A DNA stretch of 12,429 bases from an uncultured Bacteroidales bacterium (GCA_903873355.1 CAIQOG010000577.1:1-12429), one strand, 5' to 3'. Counted from the stretch's first letter, positions 1 to 7,437 are shown. Made by a program: numbers and translations. Notes: generated by a model not told the origin, from the letters alone.

Positions 1-115
1 CTCCGGTTGCTCCGGTAGCACCGTAGGGTGCAAGACTAAAGTTCCATACTGTTTGTGCGTTTAATCCAATAATAGCAATAAATGCCATTGCTGAAATGAG
101 TAATGTTTTTTTCAT
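1..115 (-). CDS. N-terminus of an exported protein (partial, continues left of window)
   Basis: Only 38 codons are visible, starting at the ATG complementary to 113-115 and running off the left edge. They encode a clear Bacteroidota-type signal peptide: MKK, a hydrophobic core of about 15 residues, then LNAQT, with likely cleavage before or after the Gln near residue 21. The mature part begins TVWNFSLAPYGATGATG. A Trp-Asn-Phe-Ser start just after the signal peptide recalls the N-terminal domain of some Bacteroidota secreted pectate lyases and surface proteins, but this is too short to assign a function. It is divergent from the hybrid sensor gene at 313, so it could be one of that regulator's targets (inference). 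There is no Shine-Dalgarno sequence, as is common in this phylum; a TATATTTG box lies 48 bases upstream. Confidence 0.7.
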   Translation of the reverse strand, partial: MKKTLLISAMAFIAIIGLNAQTVWNFSLAPYGATGATG

Positions 116-163
116 AATAATTTTTTGTTTTAATTGTTTGAATTTGTTTAATGTTTTACGATG

Positions 164-171
164 CAAATATA
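164..171 (-). promoter_or_regulatory. Possible -7 promoter element (TATATTTG) for the left-edge gene
   Basis: Read on the minus strand this is TATATTTG, an exact match to the Bacteroidota -7 consensus TAnnTTTG. It would place the transcript start about 40 bases before the ATG at 115. No TTTG-type -33 element is seen at the usual 19-21 base spacing; a TTTG lies only 13 bases upstream (185-188). The region is very AT-rich, so a chance match is possible. Confidence 0.4.
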
Positions 172-277
172 GAGGTATTAATTTCAAATAATGTGGAAAA
201 ATAAATTGATTCTGTGCATTTTTTGACACAACAGAAAAAAAACAGAAAAATAATATCACATTGCTGAATCAAATCCT

Positions 278-285
278 TATTTTTG
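278..285 (+). promoter_or_regulatory. Possible -7 promoter element (TATTTTTG) for the hybrid sensor gene
   Basis: TATTTTTG matches TAnnTTTG and ends 27 bases before the ATG at 313, which would give a short 5' leader of about 20 bases. The position fits the ATG at 313 better than the upstream in-frame ATG at 289, which would leave almost no leader. The nearest upstream TTG (261-263) is only 14 bases away, short of the usual spacing, so the -33 part is not convincing. Confidence 0.4.
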
Positions 286-312
286 TGTATGAAATTATTA
301 AAATTCAGCATT

Positions 313-3300
313 ATGAAAAGGTTGTTTCTATTAATCAGCATTTTATCAGCTCTTTCTGCAAATGCTCAGTACCATTTTTCTTTTTCTCATTATACTTCCG
401 ATAATGGTTTGTCACAAAATAGCATTACTGCTATGATGAAAGATCACAAAGGTTATATGTGGTTCGGAACTCGTGATGGATTAAATAAGTTTGATGGATA
501 TAATTTCATACTCTACAGTTCAAAACCCGATAAAAAACTATCAATTTTAAGCAATCGCATTTTATCAATCAAAGAAGATAAATGGGGTTCAATCTGGGTA
601 AAAACATACGATGATATTATTTACCGTCTGGATCAATCAACCGAGGAATTAGCCAGAATTGATAAAGGGAACGGTCAGTTGCTTAATGATAAAATCCGTG
701 ACATTTATACATTTCCATCCGGTAATGTGTGGCTTTCGACCTATGATAATGGTTTCTACAAAATTGAAACTGATGAAGTAACCCAAAAACTTACGATTAC
801 TCTTTTCAATAAAAAAAACAATTCTCTGCCAAATAATTCGGTGAGATTAATATTTGAGGATCATGATAAAAATACATGGTTTTTGACTCAAAGCGGATTA
901 AGGTGTTTGGAACAATCAGGTAAAATTCACGACTATTTTAGCAAACAAGCATTTTATTCTTTCAATGAAAACGACAAAAGAATACTTTTCTCTTCTGAAG
1001 GTAAACTTTATCAATATGAAAAAAGAACAAAGACTTTTAAAACTACCGATTTATCAGACAATGTTATTGTAACCAATATTGCATGCTTTAATTCAAGTAA
1101 TTATTTGCTGGCTACACAGGGAAAAGGATTCTTTACTTTTGATGTTTTACAGGGAAATCTGCAACATTTTACAAAAGAAAGATTTCCTGTTATGAAGACA
1201 AATGATATTCAAAGCATCTATATTGACAGGGCAGGTGATGCATGGTTAGAAATCCGGTCATCGGGAGTGCTTCATTTCTCACCGGAGAACAATAAAATTA
1301 TTCAATATGATACAAAAATAAATGAAGGTCAGGTTACCAATCCGAATTTTCAGATTTTCGAAGACGAAAAGGACATTCTGTGGGTTCAACCTTACCTTGG
1401 TTTCTTTTCCTGGTTCGACCGCACGAATAATCGTCTTGTTCCGTTCAACAGTGCCTATAGCGACGATATCAATGTGTTGTTTTCTTATGGCGTGAACCAC
1501 GTTTTATCTGACTCTCAGGGAGTTTTATGGATAAGCACTAATCGTGGTAACGGGCTTTTTAAATGTACTTTCCTGCCCGATTATTTCAATCATATTTTAT
1601 TTCAGAATCATTCAGTTTACAGTATTTCAAATGAAACACGTGCCATATTCGAAGACAACAAAAACAGATTGTGGATTGCCTGTAAAGATGGTTCGGTTCA
1701 TGTATTTGATCAAAACAAAAGGGAAATCGGCACATTAAGTCGCGATGGAAGAATTACCCGCGGTGGAAACATGGAAGTGTTGGTATATAATTTTCTACAG
1801 GATAAATCGGGGAATATTTGGCTGGCAACAAAGAAACAGGGTTTGTTCCGCCTAAGTCCTATTGGTTCAGGCAATTCTTTCCGAATTGAAAATTTTGTTC
1901 ATAATCCCAATGATATTTATTCACCCGCAAATAACGATTTCTACTCAGTTATTCAGGATAAAATCGGTCGGATATGGGCAGGAAGCTATGGCGGAGGATT
2001 ACATTTAATTGATGAACAAAACGGCAAAATCCGTTTTCTTCATGCTAAAAATGACCTTTCAAATTATCCAAATACCTATTGTTCTAAGGTTCGTCAGGTA
2101 TTTGCCGATTCCAGAAACCAAATTTGGGTTGCTACAACTGAAGGTTTTGTTTTGTTTAATGCCGCATTTAAATCAATTAAAGATATAAAATTCCGCTATT
2201 TTCATAAAAACAATAATGACTCAAATAGTTTAGGAACAAATGATGTGTACTGCATTTTTGAAGATGTGGAAAAAAACATGTGGTTTGGTACATTTGGTGG
2301 TGGATTAAATAAACTAAAAAAACAGATTGATAACAATAAACAACCTGAATTTGAAGTATATGACCGCACGAAAGGTATGCCGAACAATGTTATTTATACT
2401 ATTATTGATGATAATCAGGGAAATTTGTGGCTCACAACCGAAAATTCGATAGTCAAATTCAGTAAAAAGTCAAAAAAAATTGAATCATTTGGGAAAGGAA
2501 ATGAGCTTGAAAATGTGGAATTCTCTGAAGCATCGGCTTGTTTACTACAATCCGGCGAAATTTGTGTTGGCTCTAAATCAGGCTTTTATTCATTCAACCC
2601 TGATGCTGTAAGGCGTCGGGTAATTAATGCACCATTGGTTTTCACAAGACTATTGTTGTTCAACAAAGAAGTGGAGACAGGTGATAAAGAAGATATTCTC
2701 GATAAACCTCTTGACAAAAGTGAAAAGATTGAATTCCGCAGCAAACAAAATGTATTTACTCTTGAATTTGCAACCCTCGATATGCGGGCACCGGAGAAAA
2801 TTCAATATGCTTACAAACTGGATGGTTTCGACCGCGACTGGAACAATGTTCAATTTAAACATTTTGCAACATACACCGCATTACCTCCCGGAACTTATAC
2901 TTTTCATGTAAAATCTACCGACAGTGAGGGTGTTTGGCTTGAAAACGAGCGTCAAATTCAGATTCGTATTTTACCATCGTTCTGGCAGTCAGGATTTGCC
3001 AAATTTATTTACCTGATACTCATCATTGGGGTTTTTGTGGTCACATTATACATTTTCCTTACTATTTTCAAACTTAAGAACAATGTGCAACTCGAAAAAC
3101 AAATGACGGATATGAAACTGCGTTTTTTCACCGACATTTCGCATGAATTACGCACTCCGCTTACTTTAATTTCATTACCAATTGACAACATACTGCAGGA
3201 AAATCAAGATTCGGCTATTCATGAGCAACTAACAATGATACGACGGAATCTGGATCGTGTAATGGGTTTGATAAATCAAATTCTCGATTTCCGTAAAGTT

Positions 3301-4683
3301 CAGAACAATAAAATGAGATTGACAGTGGAAGAAATTCATTTCGGAGATTTTACACGCCTGATTAGTAGTAATTTCCTTGAAATTGCTCACTCGAAAAATA
3401 TCAGTTTTCATTTTATAGACGAATCGAATAATGCGAAAATATGGGTTGACCCGGAGCAATATGAATCTATTGTTTCAAATCTGCTCTCCAACGCGTTCAA
3501 ATTTACTCCATCAGGTAAAAATATCACGGTTAAAACAAAACTAACAGAAGATACTGCAATACTTTCTGTTATTGATGAAGGTGTTGGAATAGCACAAGAG
3601 AAGATTAATTTTATTTTCGATCGCTTTTTCAGTATTCCCACTTTACGGAATATTGCTCAAAAAAGTACGGGTATCGGTCTTGATCTGGTAAAGAAACTGG
3701 TAGATTTGCATCATGGAAGCATACATGTAGACAGTCAGTTGGGTAAAGGTACTACATTCGATGTAGAGTTTAAACTGGGTACTGATCATTATGACGATGA
3801 TGTGGATCTGATTGTATCTAACGAGACTAAGACCCAAAGTGAATCTTTTGAAAATGAACAACTTTCGGAACAGGAAAATACTGATTCCGTAAAAATGGCA
3901 CCATTAATCTTAGTTGTTGAAGACAATGACGAACTTCGACATTTCCTGAAGAAAAGTCTGAAAAAGAAATACCGGGTTGTAGAAGCTGAAAATGGTCTGG
4001 TAGGTTGGAACAAGGTGGAACATTTAATGCCCGATTTTATTATTACAGACTTGCTGATGCCGGAAATGGATGGATTGGAACTCACTAAGTTAATAAAATC
4101 AGATTCACGCACATCCCACATTCCTGTTATTTTACTGACTGCAGTCACAGATATGGAAAGTAAGGTGGCCGGTATGAAGGTTGGTGCAGATGATTTCATT
4201 ACAAAACCGTTTAGTTCAGAATTTTTACATGCCCGTATTGAGAATCTGATTATTCAACGGCTTAAATTACAACATTACTACCGTGCACAATATGTAAGCA
4301 ACAAATCCGAGTTGACCTTACCACCACTGGAAATTACATCGGATGAAGATAAGTTTATGCAACATCTTATTAAGCTTATGAACGAAAATATTGAAAACTT
4401 CGATTTGAATATCGATTATCTTGCCTCAGAATTAAACATGAGCCGCACAGTTTTCTTCAACAAACTAAAGAGTCTGACGGGTTTATCGCCAGTTGAGTTT
4501 GTACGCGAAATCCGGTTTGAAAGAGCTGCAGAATATATCCGCAGGACAGATTTATCTGTTTCTGAAATATCCTACAAAGTCGGAATTGAAGACCCGCGTT
4601 ATTTCAGTCGTTGTTTCAAACAGAAATTTGGCACCACTCCTTCAGAATACAGACAACATTTAATATCGAACGGAGAAGTATAG
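313..4683 (+). CDS. Hybrid two-component system sensor/regulator (HTCS), AraC-type output
   Basis: A one-protein signalling system of 1456 residues spanning the inner membrane. A signal peptide (1-18, SANA before Gln) leads into a periplasmic sensor. This has 13 clear Reg_prop propeller repeats, with the key Trp at residues 50, 95, 140, 189, 311, 357, 406, 454, 503, 555, 605, 657 and 706, and one or two degenerate blades at 205-290. A Y_Y_Y domain (about 806-886) and one membrane helix (about 898-919) follow. The cytoplasmic part has HisKA with phospho-His944 in SHELRTP, and HATPase with N1060, DEGVG at 1088-1092 and TGIGL at 1119-1123. A receiver follows with D1246 and K1298, then an AraC-family DNA-binding domain (about 1354-1452). 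All catalytic residues look intact. Characterised family members bind oligosaccharides and switch on polysaccharide utilisation loci; the ligand here is unknown. The start at 313 begins a good signal peptide; upstream in-frame TTG 283 and ATG 289 would extend it unnecessarily. Confidence 0.95.
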   Translation: MKRLFLLISILSALSANAQYHFSFSHYTSDNGLSQNSITAMMKDHKGYMWFGTRDGLNKFDGYNFILYSSKPDKKLSILSNRILSIKEDKWGSIWVKTYDDIIYRLDQSTEELARIDKGNGQLLNDKIRDIYTFPSGNVWLSTYDNGFYKIETDEVTQKLTITLFNKKNNSLPNNSVRLIFEDHDKNTWFLTQSGLRCLEQSGKIHDYFSKQAFYSFNENDKRILFSSEGKLYQYEKRTKTFKTTDLSDNVIVTNIACFNSSNYLLATQGKGFFTFDVLQGNLQHFTKERFPVMKTNDIQSIYIDRAGDAWLEIRSSGVLHFSPENNKIIQYDTKINEGQVTNPNFQIFEDEKDILWVQPYLGFFSWFDRTNNRLVPFNSAYSDDINVLFSYGVNHVLSDSQGVLWISTNRGNGLFKCTFLPDYFNHILFQNHSVYSISNETRAIFEDNKNRLWIACKDGSVHVFDQNKREIGTLSRDGRITRGGNMEVLVYNFLQDKSGNIWLATKKQGLFRLSPIGSGNSFRIENFVHNPNDIYSPANNDFYSVIQDKIGRIWAGSYGGGLHLIDEQNGKIRFLHAKNDLSNYPNTYCSKVRQVFADSRNQIWVATTEGFVLFNAAFKSIKDIKFRYFHKNNNDSNSLGTNDVYCIFEDVEKNMWFGTFGGGLNKLKKQIDNNKQPEFEVYDRTKGMPNNVIYTIIDDNQGNLWLTTENSIVKFSKKSKKIESFGKGNELENVEFSEASACLLQSGEICVGSKSGFYSFNPDAVRRRVINAPLVFTRLLLFNKEVETGDKEDILDKPLDKSEKIEFRSKQNVFTLEFATLDMRAPEKIQYAYKLDGFDRDWNNVQFKHFATYTALPPGTYTFHVKSTDSEGVWLENERQIQIRILPSFWQSGFAKFIYLILIIGVFVVTLYIFLTIFKLKNNVQLEKQMTDMKLRFFTDISHELRTPLTLISLPIDNILQENQDSAIHEQLTMIRRNLDRVMGLINQILDFRKVQNNKMRLTVEEIHFGDFTRLISSNFLEIAHSKNISFHFIDESNNAKIWVDPEQYESIVSNLLSNAFKFTPSGKNITVKTKLTEDTAILSVIDEGVGIAQEKINFIFDRFFSIPTLRNIAQKSTGIGLDLVKKLVDLHHGSIHVDSQLGKGTTFDVEFKLGTDHYDDDVDLIVSNETKTQSESFENEQLSEQENTDSVKMAPLILVVEDNDELRHFLKKSLKKKYRVVEAENGLVGWNKVEHLMPDFIITDLLMPEMDGLELTKLIKSDSRTSHIPVILLTAVTDMESKVAGMKVGADDFITKPFSSEFLHARIENLIIQRLKLQHYYRAQYVSNKSELTLPPLEITSDEDKFMQHLIKLMNENIENFDLNIDYLASELNMSRTVFFNKLKSLTGLSPVEFVREIRFERAAEYIRRTDLSVSEISYKVGIEDPRYFSRCFKQKFGTTPSEYRQHLISNGEV

Positions 4684-4737
4684 AAGAAGGAAAACTAAAA
4701 GTAAATATTATTAACAACATTACATTAAAAAACTATT

Positions 4738-5538
4738 ATGAAATTCGTGAAACATGAGATTTTAATTACAACTTTATTTGTTTGCATATTTTCAACTATT
4801 TCCGCTCAAAAAAAGGTAGTGCTCGACAATTTCTACAACAATGAAATAAATAGCAAAACCGGCAAACCTTTTCATTACATTTGGGAGGATAAAGCGCTAA
4901 GTGGATTTTCCGAACTCGGTGAACTTTTCCAGGCTAAAGGTGCTTTAATTTCTACCCTTAGAGAAAAACCAGCTAAAAAAAACCTTGACACTGCTGATGT
5001 TTACATAATTGTAGACCCTGATACAAAGTTGGAAACTGCCAATCCGAATTATATGGATAATGCTGCTGCAACAGTTATTTCCAACTGGGTGAAAAATGGA
5101 GGTGTATTGGTAATGCTTGCCAACGATGGGAAAAATTGTGAACTGGATAGTTTCAATATTCTCGCAGCAAAATTTGGGATGAAATTCAATAACGATTTAT
5201 TACATCCCGAAAAAAAAGCCGAAGCAGGTATGCCCCGAAATTACAATAGCTGTGCAAGCATTAATCTTCCAAATCATCCATTGTTTAAAGATGTTTCCAA
5301 GATTTTCCTGAAAGAGATTTCATCGATTACCTGTACTAAACCATCAAAATCTGTTTTGGAAGAAAACAAACAAGTAATTATGGCTGAAGCAAAGTACGGA
5401 AAAGGTTATGTGTTTGCAGTTGGTGATCCATGGCTTTACAATGAATATATTGATCATGCCCATCTGACTGTTGATTTTGAGAACCTTAAAGCAGCAAAAA
5501 ATTTGGTAGATTTACTTCTATCAAAAGTAAATCATTAA
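4738..5538 (+). CDS. Exported protein resembling the GH105/GH88-associated DUF4350-like domain
   Basis: This 266-residue protein has a signal peptide (1-23, STISA before Gln) and no further membrane helix, so it is probably periplasmic or exported. The mature part looks like an alpha/beta glutamine-amidotransferase-like fold. Recognisable segments are KKVVLDNFYNNE near the N-terminus, DVYIIVDPDT followed by NPNYMD, VISNWVKNGGVLVMLANDG, the NHPLF turn, and near the C-terminus AKYGKGYVFAVGDPWLYNEY. From memory, these closely resemble a domain found alone or fused to unsaturated rhamnogalacturonyl hydrolases in Bacteroides and relatives, often labelled DUF4350. Its biochemical role is not known to me, and I see no obvious catalytic triad. 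It lies 54 bases after the HTCS stop on the same strand with no clear promoter between, so read-through is possible. It meets ctaB tail to tail with a 4-base overlap. The link to pectin is inference. Confidence 0.75.
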   Translation: MKFVKHEILITTLFVCIFSTISAQKKVVLDNFYNNEINSKTGKPFHYIWEDKALSGFSELGELFQAKGALISTLREKPAKKNLDTADVYIIVDPDTKLETANPNYMDNAAATVISNWVKNGGVLVMLANDGKNCELDSFNILAAKFGMKFNNDLLHPEKKAEAGMPRNYNSCASINLPNHPLFKDVSKIFLKEISSITCTKPSKSVLEENKQVIMAEAKYGKGYVFAVGDPWLYNEYIDHAHLTVDFENLKAAKNLVDLLLSKVNH

Positions 5539-6434
5539 ACAGCTAAGTTAAATGCTATCAGCATAAGCATAAAAATCATCATATAAAGATTGATGCTGAT
5601 AAATGATTTTTTCAGTTTTACTTCTGAAGATTTTCCGAACGACAGTGAAGTAAACAGACCGATAAAAAGAATATTAAGGACAAATACGAGCGCAAAAAAC
5701 GTCCAAGAAAGTTGTGTCAGATACAACGGTATAGCAATTGAAATAACTGAGGTGGCCACAACCCATGTGAAAATTATTTTCTTCAGATTTACCGTTTGTA
5801 TGGCCTGATTAATGGTACGGAAGCCTGCGAGTTCGTATTCTTCTCCATATTTTAGCATAAGTAACCAAAAGTGAGGGATCTGCCATATAAACAGGAAGAA
5901 TGCAATAAAAATGATTGTCGGGTCAACCATCTTCCCTCCGGCTGCCGTCCAGCCTATAAAAGCAGGAATAGCACCAACCAGAGAACCAGGCACAACAGCA
6001 AAAGATGAAACCCGTTTGAGATAAGTGTACACTCCATTGTACCAGAAAATATTGAGCAAACCCAATAAAGCCGGTATAATTCCAAAAGCGAGAAATAAAA
6101 TTGTGAACCCTGCCTTTATAAACCAGAATGAGATTATAAATGCAACATGTGGCGAAAGCTGACCTGTAGGAATCGGACGATTTTTGGTACGATTCATCAA
6201 TGCATCGTACTTATGCTCCTGAACCTCATTAAGTCCGCTTGCACCCGATGCAAATAAGAAAACTCCGAGTGCAACCAGTAACACATTCCAATCTACATGT
6301 CCCGTATAAACAATATACCCTGTGACACCCGTAAATGAAACAGCTATTGAAACACGGTATTTTATTAGTGAGAGAACCGATTTTGGGGATATAGATTTTA
6401 TTATATCAATTGTTTTTAAAAAATAGTGTCTCAT
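5535..6434 (-). CDS. ctaB: Protoheme IX farnesyltransferase (heme O synthase)
   Basis: A UbiA-superfamily integral membrane prenyltransferase of 299 residues that adds a farnesyl group from farnesyl diphosphate to heme b, giving heme O for the oxidase encoded just upstream. The first prenyl-diphosphate/Mg motif runs from N69 through E73 and D77, followed by RTKNRPIPTG (82-91). Glu at 73 stands where many members have Asp. The second conserved loop has IPHFW at 186-190 and KYGEEYELAG. Eight to nine hydrophobic segments fit the family topology. It is the last gene of the minus-strand operon, 54 bases after coxB, with an imperfect hairpin in the gap that could tune its expression. Its stop overlaps that of the convergent gene at 4738-5538. 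No heme A synthase (ctaA) is in the window, so whether the oxidase uses heme A or O cannot be read here. Confidence 0.93.
   Translation of the reverse strand: MRHYFLKTIDIIKSISPKSVLSLIKYRVSIAVSFTGVTGYIVYTGHVDWNVLLVALGVFLFASGASGLNEVQEHKYDALMNRTKNRPIPTGQLSPHVAFIISFWFIKAGFTILFLAFGIIPALLGLLNIFWYNGVYTYLKRVSSFAVVPGSLVGAIPAFIGWTAAGGKMVDPTIIFIAFFLFIWQIPHFWLLMLKYGEEYELAGFRTINQAIQTVNLKKIIFTWVVATSVISIAIPLYLTQLSWTFFALVFVLNILFIGLFTSLSFGKSSEVKLKKSFISINLYMMIFMLMLIAFNLAV
5556..5601 (+). terminator. Candidate terminator-like inverted repeat downstream of the 4738 gene
   Basis: TATCAGCAT at 5556-5564 is the exact reverse complement of ATGCTGATA at 5593-5601. The 28-base loop contains a further AATC/GATT pairing, and a T6 run follows at about 5607-5612. 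On the plus strand this could end transcription from the 4738-5538 gene, but it lies inside the 3' coding part of ctaB, so the repeat may be coincidental. The loop is long for a classical terminator. Confidence 0.3.
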
Positions 6435-6446
6435 AATTTAGGTTTA

Positions 6447-6485
6447 TTTGAAAAGCAACCATCTTTAAGATGAGTGTTTTTCAAA
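6447..6485 (-). promoter_or_regulatory. Imperfect hairpin in the coxB-ctaB gap (attenuator, processing site or weak terminator)
   Basis: In the minus-strand transcript the outer arms TTTGAAAA and TTTTCAAA pair over 8 bases and the inner CATCTT/AAGATG pairs over 6. Between them are two more pairs, one G-U and two mismatches. The element fills most of the 54-base gap after the coxB stop and ends just before the ctaB start region. A T-run is present only as part of the 3' arm, so it is not a textbook terminator. Confidence 0.45.
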
Positions 6486-6488
6486 ATT

Positions 6489-7397
6489 TTATTTCAGATT
6501 CTTCAGATATTCATTAACAAGTTCAATATCCTTATCGCTTATTTTGTAAGCTTTCATAACTCCCTGCGGATATCCGTTTACAATGTCCTTATTTGGATCA
6601 AGAATTGACGATTTTATGTATTCATTATCGGCTTTTACCTTGTGGGAAACTCCATTGGTTGTTACATCTACCCCAGTGCCATGAAGTCCTTTAAATGTTG
6701 GGCCTACGGTCTTTGAACCATCCAGTGAGTGACAGGCTGTACATCCGTTTTTCTCAAGTACCTGACGTCCCAGATTATTATCAGCTTTCTTCACCGGTAA
6801 TTTAGCCAGCCATTGCTTGAAATAATCCTGATCAACAACCCGAACGATGGTGTACATATACGAGTGACTTACCCCGCAATAAACGGTACAATACAATTCA
6901 AAATCACCTTTCTCGCCGGGAGTAAACCAGGAATAGTTGTTTTTGAACGGAACAATATCTTCCTTAATGCGGAATGCCGGAATTGAGAAGCCGTGAAGTA
7001 CATCTTTCGAAATTAAATCCACTTTTACGGGTATATCAACCGGCAAAACCAGTGTATCCGACTCTTTGTTACCTTCGTATTCAAAAGTATATTTCCACAT
7101 TTTGGCAACAGCCTTTACATGCATTACGTTCTTAGGCACAATACGCATGGGTAAAAAACTCGACCAGCCAACGTAAAACATAATAAATACCAATATCGTC
7201 GGTATCACTGTCCATGTTACTTCGAGCCACATATTGTCTTCAATCTGTTCGGCTTTTGGATGACGTTTTTTATTATACCTGATAATAAAATAAATCATCG
7301 TACCTGTCAATGTAACCAGGAAGAAAATGGATATCCCAAATATCAGCATGAAGGCATTATCAACTCCATGCACAAAATTTGATGCGTTACTGTACAT
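6489..7397 (-). CDS. coxB: Cytochrome c oxidase subunit II with fused cytochrome c domain (caa3-type)
   Basis: A 302-residue subunit that accepts electrons and passes them to CoxA. There are two N-terminal membrane helices (about 13-40 and 58-80), then a periplasmic cupredoxin domain with a MWKYTFEY electron-entry segment (100-107) and the CuA ligands H135, C170, C174, H178 and M181. A C-terminal class I cytochrome c domain has C219-T-A-C-H223 for heme attachment and M281 as the probable sixth ligand, which makes this a caa3-type subunit. The CuA loop reads CTVYCGVSHSYM: the position normally held by Glu (CxExC), whose backbone ligates CuA and whose side chain contacts Mg, is Val172. There is no cleavable signal peptide or lipobox. 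It follows the small subunit IV gene after 72 bases, the largest gap in the operon, which contains a short tandem repeat. CoxB last among the oxidase subunits is an uncommon order. Confidence 0.96.
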   Translation of the reverse strand: MYSNASNFVHGVDNAFMLIFGISIFFLVTLTGTMIYFIIRYNKKRHPKAEQIEDNMWLEVTWTVIPTILVFIMFYVGWSSFLPMRIVPKNVMHVKAVAKMWKYTFEYEGNKESDTLVLPVDIPVKVDLISKDVLHGFSIPAFRIKEDIVPFKNNYSWFTPGEKGDFELYCTVYCGVSHSYMYTIVRVVDQDYFKQWLAKLPVKKADNNLGRQVLEKNGCTACHSLDGSKTVGPTFKGLHGTGVDVTTNGVSHKVKADNEYIKSSILDPNKDIVNGYPQGVMKAYKISDKDIELVNEYLKNLK

Positions 7398-7405
7398 ATA
7401 TTTAA

Positions 7406-7437
7406 ATTTACAATTTTACAATTTACAATTTACAATT
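7406..7437. repeat. Short tandem repeat, TTTACAA units
   Basis: About four copies of the 7-base unit TTTACAA, the junction after the first carrying an extra T, in the 72-base gap between the subunit IV and coxB genes. On the coxB coding strand it reads as repeated TTGTAAA, ending about 9 bases before the coxB ATG. Similar TTTACAA/TTGTAAA arrays are, from memory, common in intergenic regions of Bacteroidota genomes. No TAnnTTTG promoter is seen in this gap. Confidence 0.75.

Noticed and set aside
283..312. Upstream start of the HTCS at TTG 283 or ATG 289
   Set aside because: It would put about 8-10 extra residues before a signal peptide that is complete from ATG 313, and it overlaps or abuts the likely promoter box at 278-285.
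156..341. Small minus-strand frame across the divergent promoter region
   Set aside because: The protein is Phe/Asn/Ile-rich, as expected from AT-rich non-coding DNA, and it overlaps the start of the HTCS gene.
3789..4199. 136-residue open frame antisense to the HTCS receiver domain
   Set aside because: It is opposite a highly conserved receiver coding region, has a Ser/Ile-rich composition and no recognisable domain; it is a shadow frame.
4684..4691. AAGAAGGA as ribosome binding site for the 4738 gene
   Set aside because: It is purine-rich and Shine-Dalgarno-like but lies about 46 bases before the ATG, too far to act in initiation there.
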